Shown here: positions 48,961 to 57,872 of the stretch, in pieces
Numbering within the stretch: position 1 is the stretch's first letter
Layout of the letters: every line of letters begins with the position of its first letter
From: Dechloromonas sp. CZR5
Lineage (GTDB): Bacteria > Pseudomonadota > Gammaproteobacteria > Burkholderiales > Rhodocyclaceae
Length of the DNA: 64,000 bases
NCBI RefSeq assembly: GCF_008711155.1
Contig: NZ_VUYQ01000001.1
Location: forward strand, 372,001 to 436,000
Reading direction: 5' to 3'
Program-made: the position numbers and the translations under genes
The notes under the pieces: generated by a model
The model's database searches: none
The model's input: only the letters and a program-made list of their open reading frames with translations
What the model was told of the DNA's origin: nothing

Positions 48961-49586
48961 TGCTGTCCGTAGCCGGCGAATCGGACGAGGACCTCGGCCA
49001 TTTCTCCGGCCGACAGCAGGAGCGGTTCGCCCAACTGGCTGGCACGCCAGTATTGTTCGCACAACTCTTCCAGCTCGACGGCGAGGGCGAAGGCCTCGTC
49101 CAGGTCGCGGCCGGCGACAAGCATGCCGTGGTTGGCCAGCAGGCAGCCCCGGCGATCCGCCATGGCGGCCATGGCCGCAGCCGAGAGCTCGGGCGAGCCG
49201 AAGAGGGCGTAGTCGGCGCAGCGGATCGTATCGCCGCCGAAGCGGGCGATCATGTAGTGGAAGGGCGGGATGTCGCGGCGCAGGCAGGCCAGGCTGACGG
49301 CGAAAGGCGAGTGGGCGTGGAGCACGGCGCCGACTTCCGAGCGGGCGGCGTAGAGATCGCGGTGAAAGCGCCATTCCGACGACGGCTTGCGCGCGCCGAC
49401 GTGCGAACCGTCGAGCGCCATGAGCGGGATGTCATCCGCCGTCAGCGCCGCGTAGGGCATGCCGGTCGGCGTGATCAGAAAGCCGTCGCCGTCGCGCACG
49501 CTGACGTTGCCCGAGGTGCCCTTGTTCAGCCCGGCCGGGCGCATGGCCCGGGCGGCAGCGATCAGTTCGAGGCGTGGGTCAGTCAC
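48957..49586 (-). CDS. Class II aldolase/adducin family enzyme (possible Ald2-type aldolase)
   Basis: 209 aa. Zinc-ligand histidines are in HAHSPFA and ANHGML, and the FucA-like catalytic Glu is in SSEWRFHRDLY. The GTG start at 49584-49586 overlaps mtnA by 8 bases, so it acts on the MtnA product, 5-methylthioribulose-1-phosphate. It could be the MtnB dehydratase or, since the FucA-type motif is retained and no other mtn gene follows, the aldolase of the oxygen-independent DHAP shunt. The two are not separable by eye. Confidence 0.8.
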   Translation of the reverse strand: MTDPRLELIAAARAMRPAGLNKGTSGNVSVRDGDGFLITPTGMPYAALTADDIPLMALDGSHVGARKPSSEWRFHRDLYAARSEVGAVLHAHSPFAVSLACLRRDIPPFHYMIARFGGDTIRCADYALFGSPELSAAAMAAMADRRGCLLANHGMLVAGRDLDEAFALAVELEELCEQYWRASQLGEPLLLSAGEMAEVLVRFAGYGQQ

Positions 49587-50667
49587 CGGCGTCCTCCGGG
49601 TAGAGGGCGAGCAGGCCTTCGCGACTGGCCGCGCAGACGCCGCGTTCTGTGATGATGGCCTTGACCAGCCAGTTCGGCGTGACGTCGAAGGCCGGGTTGG
49701 CGACATCCTCGCCAGCCGGCAGCTGGCGCAGGGCGGCGGGCTGGGCGTGCCGGTCGAGGCCATGCACCAGGCGGAACTCGTCGCCGTCGCGTTCCTCGAT
49801 CGGGATGTCTGCACCTTCGCGACAGGCGAAATCGATGGTCGAGCGCGGCGCGGCGACATAGAAGGGAATGCCGTTGTCGGCGCAGGCCAGCGCCTTGAGA
49901 TAGGTGCCGACCTTGTTGGCGACGTCACCGTTGGCGGCAATGCGGTCGGCGCCGACAATCACGGCATCGACCTTGCCCTGGCGCATGAGCAGGCCGGCGG
50001 CGTTATCGGCGATCAGGGTGTGCGGCACGCCGTGCTGCTCCAGTTCCCAGGCGGTGAGCAGCCCCTGGTTGCGCGGCCGGGTTTCGGATACCCAGACATG
50101 CAGCGGCACCCCGGCATCGTGGGCGGCGTAGACCGGCGACAGGGCGGTGCCCCAGTCCACCGTCGCCAGCCAGCCGGCGTTGCAGTGGGTCATGATGTTC
50201 AATGTCTTGCCGTCGGCGACGATCAACTCGTTCCATAGCTTCAGGCCGTGCTGGCCGATGGCTGCGTTCTGCGCCACGTCTTCCTCGGCGATGGCCGCGG
50301 CTTCGGCCCAGGCAGCGTCGCAGCGTGCCTCGGGGGCGAGCGGGCGGAGCCGCCTGTCCATGCGGGCCAGCGCCCAGTGCAGATTGACCGCGGTCGGCCG
50401 GGTCGCGCCGAGCTGGCCGATGGCTTCAGCCAGGCGCCTGTCGGAGGCTTTGAAGTCGAGCGCAATGGCCAGCCCGTAGGCCGCTGTGGCGCCGATCAGC
50501 GGGGCGCCGCGCACCTGCATGGCGCGGATGGCGTGCGCCGCCTCGTCCAGTGTGGCGACACGAACCCAATGCAGCGCATGCGGCAGGCGGGTCTGGTCGA
50601 TAATGTCGATGACGCGCCGCTCGGGATGGGCGCGCAGGGTGCGAGTGGGAATGCCGTCGATGTTCAT
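49579..50667 (-). CDS. mtnA: S-methyl-5-thioribose-1-phosphate isomerase
   Basis: 362 aa isomerase of methylthioadenosine salvage (MTR-1-P to MTRu-1-P). Catalytic Cys in THCNAG, catalytic Asp in GADRIAANGDVANKVGT, and the N-terminal DQTRLPHAL. ATG 50667 chosen for the family N-terminus; a longer frame upstream is not conserved-like. It overlaps the aldolase gene. Confidence 0.95.
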   Translation of the reverse strand: MNIDGIPTRTLRAHPERRVIDIIDQTRLPHALHWVRVATLDEAAHAIRAMQVRGAPLIGATAAYGLAIALDFKASDRRLAEAIGQLGATRPTAVNLHWALARMDRRLRPLAPEARCDAAWAEAAAIAEEDVAQNAAIGQHGLKLWNELIVADGKTLNIMTHCNAGWLATVDWGTALSPVYAAHDAGVPLHVWVSETRPRNQGLLTAWELEQHGVPHTLIADNAAGLLMRQGKVDAVIVGADRIAANGDVANKVGTYLKALACADNGIPFYVAAPRSTIDFACREGADIPIEERDGDEFRLVHGLDRHAQPAALRQLPAGEDVANPAFDVTPNWLVKAIITERGVCAASREGLLALYPEDAGD

Positions 50668-50872
50668 GGGGCGAATTTTGGCATAGCCGCCGGATTCCGG
50701 GCGGCTTGTTCGTCGGCCGATGAACCGATAGGGCGTCCGGCGGTCAATCCGTGCGCGCAGCGAAGGCTGCTTGCTGCGTCTGTCGGGTTTTCCCTGAACG
50801 ATATTTCCGTCAAGACGCTCGGTGAATGACGGGATTGATGATAAAAACGAAAGTAACAACCGGAAAGGATGC

Positions 50873-52576
50873 ATGGAACACAATATTTCCCTGATTACGA
50901 CCCTGGCCGCCGGTTTTGGCGTGGCCCTGATTCTTGGATTCGTGGCCGAGCGCATCAAGCTGCCGGCGCTGGTGGGCTATCTGGTGGCGGGTATCCTGAT
51001 CGGACCGGCAACGCCCGGTTTCGTCGCGGACATGCACTTGGCCGCCCAACTGTCCGAAATCGGCGTGATGTTGCTGATGTTCGGTGTCGGGCTGCATTTT
51101 TCGCTGGGCGACCTGTTGGCGGTCAAGCGCATTGCCGTTCCCGGCGCGGTGGTGCAGATGACATGCGCCACCCTGCTCGGACTGGGCGTGGCGCTCGCCT
51201 GGGGTTGGGAATGGGGGCATGGCCTGCTGTTCGGCCTGTCGCTTTCCTGCGCCAGCACCGTCGTCCTGCTCAAGGCGCTCGAGGCACGCGGCGTGCTCGA
51301 CAGCATGAACGGGCGAATTGCCGTCGGTTGGCTGGTCGTGGAGGACCTGGCCACCGTGCTCGTCCTAGTGCTGTTGCCGCCGCTGGCCGGTGTGCTGGGC
51401 GGCGAGGTCGGATCCGCCGCGGCCAGCCAATCGGTCGGCCTGACGGTGGCGAAAACGTTGCTGGAAGTCGGCGTGTTTATCGGCCTGATGCTGGTGGTCG
51501 GCCGCAAGGTGATTCCCTGGCTTCTCTGGCAGGTGGCGGGCACCGGTTCGCGCGAACTGTTTACCCTGGCCGTGGTGGCGGCGGCCATCGGGATAGCCTA
51601 TGGTGCGGCGTCCCTGTTCAACGTTTCCTTTGCGCTCGGCGCCTTCTTTGCCGGCATGGTGATGCGCGAATCGAAATTCAGTCACCGGGCCGCGGAAGAG
51701 TCCTTGCCGCTGCGCGATGCGTTCTCGGTGCTGTTCTTCGTCTCGGTCGGCATGCTCTTTCAACCGGCCATCCTGCTCGAGGAACCGCTGCGCGTGCTGA
51801 TCGTCGTCGCCATCATCATGCTCGGCAAGACACTGGCCGCGCTGGCTATCGTGCTGGCTTTCCGCTATCCCCTGAATACCGCGTTGACCGTGGCCGCCAG
51901 CCTGGCCCAGATCGGCGAGTTTTCCTTCATCCTGGCCGGTCTGGGCCAGGCACTGGGGCTGATGTCGGCCGAGGGGATGAGCCTGGTTCTGGCCGGCGCC
52001 CTGATCTCGATCGCCCTCAATCCGGTGATGTTCTCGGTCATCGAACCCTTGCGCCGCTGGGTCCTCGGCAGATCGCCGGTGGCGCGCAAGCTTGAGGAGC
52101 GCGACGATCCGTATGCCGAACTGCCGACGAGCACCGAACGCAAGTATCTCGAACGCCAGGTGGTGCTGGTCGGTTATGGGCGTGTCGGCCAGCGCATCGC
52201 CGATGAGTTGCTGCAGCGGAATATCCCCTTCATCGTCGCCGAACAGAACCGGGAATTGGTGGAAGCCCTTCGCGAACGGGGGATTCCGGCCGTGTCGGGC
52301 GATGCGGCGGAACCTTCGGTACTGATCCAGGCGCATGTCGCCACCGCTTCCATGCTGGTCGTCGCCACGCCCGACCCGATCGACGTGCGGAAAATGGTGG
52401 CCACGGCGCGGGCGCTGAATCCGGAGATCGACGTTGTCTTGCGTACGCACAGCGAGGTGGAGTCCGAACTGCTGCGCCGGGAAAAACTGGGCACCGTTTT
52501 CCTCGGCGAGGAGGAGTTGGCGCACAGCATGGCCGGCCACGTTTTGCGGCGCAGCGAGGAAAAGCTGGGTCGCTGA
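50873..52576 (+). CDS. KefB/YbaL-type monovalent cation:proton antiporter (CPA2)
   Basis: 567 aa: 12 or so helices of the Na+/H+ exchanger fold, followed by a Rossmann RCK domain (LVGYGRVGQRIADELL, about 430). Single TrkA-N, no separate TrkA-C, which matches YbaL. Likely K+/H+ antiport under stress. Ribosome site AAAGGA. The downstream UspA protein is 33 bases away and probably co-expressed. Confidence 0.9.
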   Translation: MEHNISLITTLAAGFGVALILGFVAERIKLPALVGYLVAGILIGPATPGFVADMHLAAQLSEIGVMLLMFGVGLHFSLGDLLAVKRIAVPGAVVQMTCATLLGLGVALAWGWEWGHGLLFGLSLSCASTVVLLKALEARGVLDSMNGRIAVGWLVVEDLATVLVLVLLPPLAGVLGGEVGSAAASQSVGLTVAKTLLEVGVFIGLMLVVGRKVIPWLLWQVAGTGSRELFTLAVVAAAIGIAYGAASLFNVSFALGAFFAGMVMRESKFSHRAAEESLPLRDAFSVLFFVSVGMLFQPAILLEEPLRVLIVVAIIMLGKTLAALAIVLAFRYPLNTALTVAASLAQIGEFSFILAGLGQALGLMSAEGMSLVLAGALISIALNPVMFSVIEPLRRWVLGRSPVARKLEERDDPYAELPTSTERKYLERQVVLVGYGRVGQRIADELLQRNIPFIVAEQNRELVEALRERGIPAVSGDAAEPSVLIQAHVATASMLVVATPDPIDVRKMVATARALNPEIDVVLRTHSEVESELLRREKLGTVFLGEEELAHSMAGHVLRRSEEKLGR

Positions 52577-52609
52577 TTGTCTGGGTATTTCGTGCAAGGG
52601 AGAGCGCAT

Positions 52610-53494
52610 ATGACGAAATTGAACCGCATCGTTGCCGCTACCGACCTGTCGGCGCCGGCGCGCCATGCCGTCGAGCGGGCCGCCATGATTGCCGTCGACA
52701 AGGATGCCTGCCTGACCCTGATCCATGTGGCGAGCCAGGCCCCGCTGGCGCAGTTGCGGCAGTTGCTGGGCACAGGCGACGAGCGCGTGGCGGAGGCCCT
52801 GCAGGCAACTTTGCGAGAAGCGATGCGCGATCTGGGTGAGTCGGTTCGCCAGCGCTTTGCGGTCGCGCCAGCCATCGACCTGTCCACCGGCGACCTGCTG
52901 CCCGCCCTGTTGGCCCGTGTCGATGCCGCCCAGGCGGATTTGTTGGTCCTGGGGGCACGGGGCGCCAGTTTCCTGCGCCATATCCTGCTGGGTTCAACCG
53001 CCGAGCGGCTGCTCAGTTCGGCACGTCCGCCGGTCCTGGTGGTCAGGCTGCCGCCCCATGAGCCCTACCGCTGCGTCTTGGTTCCCGTCGACTTTTCGCC
53101 GGTTTCCCTGCGTTCCCTGAAGCTTGCGGCCGAGATCGCTCCCGGTGCGGTGGTGACGGCAATGCATGTGTTCGAGGTGCCTTTCGAAGGCCAGCTGCGT
53201 TATGCCGGGGTCGACGAGGCGAAAATCGAACACTATCGCGCACGGGCCGCCGCCCAGGCGCAGGCGGATCTGGCCGGTTTGCTGGAGCAAAGCGGCATCG
53301 AGCCCGGCCGGCTGCGCCTGGTGGTGGTCAACGGCGACGTATCGCAACGCATTCTCGAATACGAGCAGGAACTGGACTGCGAGTTGATCGTGGTCGGCAA
53401 GCACGGTGCGGGCGTTTTCGAGGAACTGCTGATCGGCAGCACGACCAAGCACCTGCTGGCCGAGTCGCAGAGCGACGTGCTGGTCGTCACCTGA
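52610..53494 (+). CDS. Tandem universal stress protein (two UspA domains)
   Basis: 294 aa. Two Usp domains (1-145 and 150-294), each with the ATP-binding G-x2-G-x9-G-S/T motif (GARGASFLRHILLGST and GKHGAGVFEELLIGST). ATG 52610 has an AAGGGAGAG ribosome site. UspE-like. Presumably regulates or accompanies the upstream antiporter. Confidence 0.9.
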   Translation: MTKLNRIVAATDLSAPARHAVERAAMIAVDKDACLTLIHVASQAPLAQLRQLLGTGDERVAEALQATLREAMRDLGESVRQRFAVAPAIDLSTGDLLPALLARVDAAQADLLVLGARGASFLRHILLGSTAERLLSSARPPVLVVRLPPHEPYRCVLVPVDFSPVSLRSLKLAAEIAPGAVVTAMHVFEVPFEGQLRYAGVDEAKIEHYRARAAAQAQADLAGLLEQSGIEPGRLRLVVVNGDVSQRILEYEQELDCELIVVGKHGAGVFEELLIGSTTKHLLAESQSDVLVVT

Positions 53495-53558
53495 GCGGGG
53501 CGCGGCGCCCGCACCTTCCTGTGGCATAGTGCCCGTCTCGTCTTTTCAGGGTCCGACG

Positions 53559-54290
53559 ATGGAAACCAAGGTTCGTATCGACTCCCGCTTCCCGAGCATG
53601 GGAACGACCATCTTCACTGTCATGTCGCGCCTGGCCGCCGACTGCGGCGCCGTCAACCTGTCGCAGGGCTTTCCCGACTTCCAGGCCGAGCCGGAGCTGT
53701 TCGATGCGGTGCATCGCCACATGCTCGCCGGACGCAACCAGTACGCGCCGATGGGCGGTTTGCCGGAGCTGCGCCAGGCCATCGTCGACAAGGTGGCTGC
53801 CTTGTACGGCCCGCGTTTTGATGTCGAGTCCGAGGTCACGGTGACGGCGGGGGCGACGCAGGCCATCTTCACCGCTGTCGCCGCCTTCGTCAGGCCCGGC
53901 GACGAGGTGATCGTCTTCGAGCCGGTCTATGACAGCTATGTGCCGGCGATTGAAACAGTCGGCGGCAAGGCGGTCCATGCGCAGCTGAAATTTCCCGACT
54001 ACACGCCCGATTGGGAGCAGGTGGCGTCCCTGATCACGCCGAAGACGCGGATGATCATGCTCAATTCGCCGCATAATCCGACCGGCAGCCTGCTGACCGG
54101 GGCCGATCTCGACCGGCTGGCCGACCTGCTGCGCGGCACCGACATCGCGATCCTGTCCGACGAGGTCTACGAGCACATCCTGTTCGACGGCGAGCAGCAC
54201 GCCAGCCTGTGCGCTCACCCGGAACTGGCGGCGCGCAGCCTGGTCGTTTCCAGCTTCGGCAAGACCTATCACATCAACCGCGAGTGTTAA
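53559..54290 (+). pseudogene. PLP aminotransferase, 5' fragment, interrupted by insertion
   Basis: First 239 codons of a fold-type I aminotransferase of the YbdL/kynurenine-methionine type: NLSQGFPDF, NQYAPMGG, NSPHNPTG, SDEVYEH and PLP-Lys235 in SSFGKTYH. The normal continuation would be TGWKIGYVVGP; here the frame runs into foreign DNA after about 54276 and stops at 54288-54290 after four novel codons. It lacks the C-terminal small domain, so it is inactive on its own. The other half lies at 61720-62163. Confidence 0.92.
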
Positions 54291-54294
54291 TGTA

Positions 54295-54322
54295 TTGACT
54301 TGCACCCCGTTAGTACTAATGT
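54295..54322 (+). promoter_or_regulatory. Sigma-70-like promoter at the element's left end
   Basis: TTGACT (54295-54300), 16 bases, TAATGT (54317-54322). CCCCGTT (54305-54311) recurs inverted as AACGGGG (54339-54345), which could be an operator or recombinase-binding dyad. It precedes the first small ORF by 30 bases. Confidence 0.5.
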
Positions 54323-54351
54323 GTGGACATGTAGATTGAACGGGGTTTGTT

Positions 54352-54663
54352 TTGAAATATACGAGAGAGCCTTTGGAAGGCTGCCCAGCAGGGCAGCCGA
54401 CCCACGCCGAAGGGCAGCAGCCCGTAGGCGTGTTGGTGGAGAGTCAGAGGGACCAAAGGGTTCTTGACTGGCTTATCTCAGAGGTCGGCGCTGAGTCCGT
54501 TGCTGCTGCATGTGGCCGGCTTGCCGGGCGTCGTCGTCCATACCCATCGAATCTCGCCAAGGTACTTGGGCTTTTGCCCCCGCCTGAACTCTCGCTTGCC
54601 TCACCAGATGATGTCCGGCGTCGCTTGGCTGATTGCAAGGCATTACTCAGGGCGGGAAAGTGA
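54352..54663 (+). CDS. Small unknown element protein (103 aa)
   Basis: TTG start after the promoter. The middle of the protein (residues about 30-80) looks like a compact helical domain with a possible HTH (VAAACGRLAGRRRPYPSNLAKVLGL), so a DNA-binding or regulatory role is imaginable. I recall similar short proteins next to plasmid and phage-like recombinases, but cannot name the family. The first 25 residues are proline/glycine-rich and may not be native. Confidence 0.5.
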   Translation: MKYTREPLEGCPAGQPTHAEGQQPVGVLVESQRDQRVLDWLISEVGAESVAAACGRLAGRRRPYPSNLAKVLGLLPPPELSLASPDDVRRRLADCKALLRAGK

Positions 54664-54696
54664 TGACTAACAAATGGTCACCTCCGATTCACTCCA

Positions 54697-54852
54697 TGAC
54701 TGGGGAGGGAAGCGTGGGGACCGAAGCTGTCGCCCAAAAAATTCGCTCAGATTTGTGCAGTGATGGCTAATCGCGCTACCGGCCCACGGGGCATTGCCAA
54801 GCGGTTTTGGTTCAGCCGATCTACGCTCTACAACGTCGCTGCTGTGACCTAA
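54697..54852 (+). pseudogene. Short HTH-like remnant in the gap before recombinase A
   Basis: An open frame without a good start encodes a stretch ending PRGIAKRFWFSRSTLYN then VAAVT, resembling a resolvase or Hin-type helix-turn-helix (GIAKRF...SRSTLYN). It is in the same frame as the preceding small ORF, separated by three stop codons. ATG at 54763-54765 would give only about 29 aa. Most likely a decayed fragment. Confidence 0.35.
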
Positions 54853-54865
54853 AGGGGGCCGTAGC

Positions 54866-56146
54866 ATGGCGCGCTTGGAGTACATTGACTACAAGCCTTG
54901 GCGGGAAGGAATGGATAAGGATGACGTCAACGCCTTTGTCCTCGATCCGACGGGTAGAGCAATTAGCCGATTGCCTCAAATCTTCTGGGAGAGTGGCGAA
55001 GGCTGGGCAGAAGCTAACCATTGGCTCCTTGAGAAAGCCACGACGGTTGGCATCAAGATCAAGACCGTCGTGTCCTTGGGCAAGCACCTATATAGCTATG
55101 CAGTCTTCCTGGAGAACCCACAGGAGGAGCGGGAGAGACTCGACTGGCGGCATTTCCCTGTCCGTCTTGCCGACCGCGCCGTCGTGCAATTCCGTGGCCA
55201 TGTAATCAAGCAAATCGAACGCGGAAGCCTCGCATCGACCACAGCTCGGGCGCGAATGTCAGCCCTAATTCAATTTTACCGTCACGCAGCAGCGCACGAC
55301 TTCGTCACACCTGAAACGCCGATGTGGAACGAGAAGTCGGTCGTTCTACCGTACTACGACTCGATTGGATTCAAGCGTGCGCTCGTCCGTATCAAGACCG
55401 ATCTTTCCATCTCGAACCGCGCTCGGCCAGGAACCACCTTGGAAGATGGTCTTCTCCCGTTGTCCGAGTCGCATATGACGGAACTTCTGAAGTTCTCATC
55501 GTGCTCTCAGACGATTGAAATGCACCTCATGCTCACCATCGGGTTCTTCACGGGGGCAAGGATAGAGACTATCACCACACTGCGAATCGAAGACCTCGAA
55601 CAGGCCTGTCCCGATCCCTCCATCAAAAACTTTTTTCTCATTCGCGTTGGCCCGCCCACTAGCGTTGCCACGAAGTTCAGTGTCGAGGGAGACCTCTTGG
55701 TTCCCGACTTCCTGCTTCGCGCCCTCAAGGAGTATGGGTACTCCACTGAGCGGTTGAAGCGGGAAGCCAAGGCGGCGCCAGAGTATCGCTCAGTCCTCTT
55801 CCTCACGAGCCGTAGCAGGCCCTACTCTGGCGAGTCACAGCGACGGCTTATGACCGACCTGCGCCGCGACGCCATCCGCGCTGGGCTCAAGTTCATGCAG
55901 CGCTTTAAGTTTCACTCGACCCGGGCCACTTATGGCACATGGCTCATGAAACTCACCTTGGCGGTTACTACCGTGCCCGCCGCAATCGAATTCGTGAAGA
56001 ACGCCATGCTGCATAAGGATGAGGCAACGACGATGAGGTATGTAAGGTTCCTCGAAGTCACAAAGGGCAAGCAGGAAGCGTCTGCGGCGTTTTCCGCAGC
56101 CTTCACTGGCTTGCATAACAGGAACTGGGATCAATTCAGTGCGTGA
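54866..56146 (+). CDS. Tyrosine recombinase A of the trio (catalytically complete)
   Basis: 426 aa site-specific recombinase. An N-terminal SAM-like core-binding domain (residues about 60-160) is followed by a catalytic domain with Arg232 (TGARIETITTL), Lys270 (hairpin), His350 and Arg353 (HSTRATYG), His383 and nucleophile Tyr392 (MRYVRF). All residues of the R-K-H-R-H-Y set are present. It has an AAAGGGGG ribosome site and overlaps gene B by 8 bases. Confidence 0.87.
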   Translation: MARLEYIDYKPWREGMDKDDVNAFVLDPTGRAISRLPQIFWESGEGWAEANHWLLEKATTVGIKIKTVVSLGKHLYSYAVFLENPQEERERLDWRHFPVRLADRAVVQFRGHVIKQIERGSLASTTARARMSALIQFYRHAAAHDFVTPETPMWNEKSVVLPYYDSIGFKRALVRIKTDLSISNRARPGTTLEDGLLPLSESHMTELLKFSSCSQTIEMHLMLTIGFFTGARIETITTLRIEDLEQACPDPSIKNFFLIRVGPPTSVATKFSVEGDLLVPDFLLRALKEYGYSTERLKREAKAAPEYRSVLFLTSRSRPYSGESQRRLMTDLRRDAIRAGLKFMQRFKFHSTRATYGTWLMKLTLAVTTVPAAIEFVKNAMLHKDEATTMRYVRFLEVTKGKQEASAAFSAAFTGLHNRNWDQFSA

Positions 56147-57872
56147 CGTCTTCCGCATTCCCGACCTGTCCTTCCCGAAGATGAGTTATGGGGAGATGGA
56201 AACCCCATGGGACCTCAGGGCGCTTCTGTACCGGGGCGGTGCGGCAGCGCGGCGGAACAAGGTTTTGGAGATGATCGACACCGGCAAGCTTGGCGATCCG
56301 ATGCCGGAGCGGCTCGAACTCGTACAGAGAATTCATGAATCCATCGACGACAGGTTTGTCGGCGGTGGCAGTCCGAGTACGGTAGACGCTTCGATTGAGG
56401 CAGTACGCCGCCTGTTCGCGTGGGCGGACCAGGCCGGACAACAACTTACACTTGACACCATCGAGGCGATCTACCTTCACTGGACTGACGCCATGGACCA
56501 TCGCTCGCGTGTCGTCCGCGACCTATCCCAAGATTCCGCATATCAACAAGCTGCCGTTGTTGGCACACTTCTCGATCGAACGTTGGAGAGGCTCACTCCA
56601 ATTATCGAGGGGACGCGAATAAAGAGATCGCCTCAGCGCAAGACGGCGCACGGGATTCAAGCGGAGAAACAGAACCTGCAGGACACCTTCGCCTTTGGCC
56701 ATCTGCTTCAGGACATCTGCGACGGCTTGCCAGCCAATGTAGTACTCAATGGTTCCCTTCCAGTGCTTATCCCGTTGCGCAACGGAGGGCAACTGGTTGA
56801 ATGGTCCGGATATACAAGGGCTAAGGTGGTGGCAGAATTGCCAAATCGCATTTTGGATAGCTCCTCGAAGCGTTACAAAGCCAAAAAGTCCCGCGAGAGA
56901 TGGGCTGTCTTCGAAAGCGACTGCACTCTGCGGACTCGCTTCCCCTTAGCTAACTTACGCATCATGGCCGAGTTACATATGTTCGTCGGCCAGACCGGCA
57001 TGAACCTTGCGCAGGTGTTCCAACTGAAGCTGCGCCACTTTTGGTACGCGAGCCACCTAGATGGCTACCAGGTTAAGGACCGAAAGTGCCGCAGGGGCGG
57101 AGAGGTGCTGTTCGAAATCTTCAGGGAGTACAAGCCACATTTTGAGCGCTACCTTGCTTGGCGCCGTGAGCTTTTTCCGGACTCTGACCTGCTTTTTCCC
57201 TTGGTGATCATTTATGGTCGCTCCGAAAAGAAGGCTCCCTCATTCGAGCGACTGCGCGGGGTATGCAAGACGCTGGGGGGGCCATACATACCGCCGGCCG
57301 CTCTGCGCAACACGAGGGTGAACTGGCTTCTGCGCCGCAGTGGGGACCCTGACTTGACGGCTGAAATGGATCAGCACACCAAGGAAACCTTGCTGGACGT
57401 TTATCAGCGGCCGAGCCTTCAGCGCGCGATGGGCGAGGTGATGCGCTTTTGGGCCAAGAGCGACCCGGCGCTTTCGCGCACCGTCCCGGCCGCACCAGGG
57501 GAATGCGACGGCCAGCCAGTACCAATGAAAAACACGCCTAAGGATGCCACCGTGCCGGACTGTATCCAAGCGTCCGGGTGCCTCTGGTGCGAGCACCACC
57601 GGGACATCGACAGCCAGGACTATTGCTGGTCCTTGGCGTGCTTCAGGCACCTCAAGGTCATCGAGGTCAGTAAGTGGCACGCACCTTTGGGCTCCAGGCA
57701 AACACACCCTGCCGAGTTCGCCATCGACCGTATTTCAGGCAAGCTGCGCTGGTTCTATGAATCCAACTCGAAGCGCAGGGGCTGGGTCGACGAAGCCATG
57801 GCGCGGGTGGAGGAAGGTAGCTACCACCCTGATTGGAAACGCCTGATTGAAGACATGGAGGGGGCAGCATGA
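56139..57872 (+). CDS. Recombinase-like protein B of the trio, first catalytic Arg replaced
   Basis: 577 aa. The catalytic-like domain is recognisable from residue about 270: the first Arg position reads Gly-Met-Asn289-Leu instead of Arg, the second box has Arg393 (NTRVNWLL) without the His, and His413 and Tyr422 (LLDVYQRP) remain. A cysteine cluster (Cys475, 481, 484, 496, 501 with His486 and 487) suggests a zinc-binding C-terminal module. GTG start overlaps gene A. Confidence 0.75.
   Translation: MRDVFRIPDLSFPKMSYGEMETPWDLRALLYRGGAAARRNKVLEMIDTGKLGDPMPERLELVQRIHESIDDRFVGGGSPSTVDASIEAVRRLFAWADQAGQQLTLDTIEAIYLHWTDAMDHRSRVVRDLSQDSAYQQAAVVGTLLDRTLERLTPIIEGTRIKRSPQRKTAHGIQAEKQNLQDTFAFGHLLQDICDGLPANVVLNGSLPVLIPLRNGGQLVEWSGYTRAKVVAELPNRILDSSSKRYKAKKSRERWAVFESDCTLRTRFPLANLRIMAELHMFVGQTGMNLAQVFQLKLRHFWYASHLDGYQVKDRKCRRGGEVLFEIFREYKPHFERYLAWRRELFPDSDLLFPLVIIYGRSEKKAPSFERLRGVCKTLGGPYIPPAALRNTRVNWLLRRSGDPDLTAEMDQHTKETLLDVYQRPSLQRAMGEVMRFWAKSDPALSRTVPAAPGECDGQPVPMKNTPKDATVPDCIQASGCLWCEHHRDIDSQDYCWSLACFRHLKVIEVSKWHAPLGSRQTHPAEFAIDRISGKLRWFYESNSKRRGWVDEAMARVEEGSYHPDWKRLIEDMEGAA

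Noticed and set aside
51365..52981. Long minus-strand frame across the antiporter and UspA genes
   Set aside because: Spans two well-identified genes and has a His/Arg/Gln-rich shadow composition.
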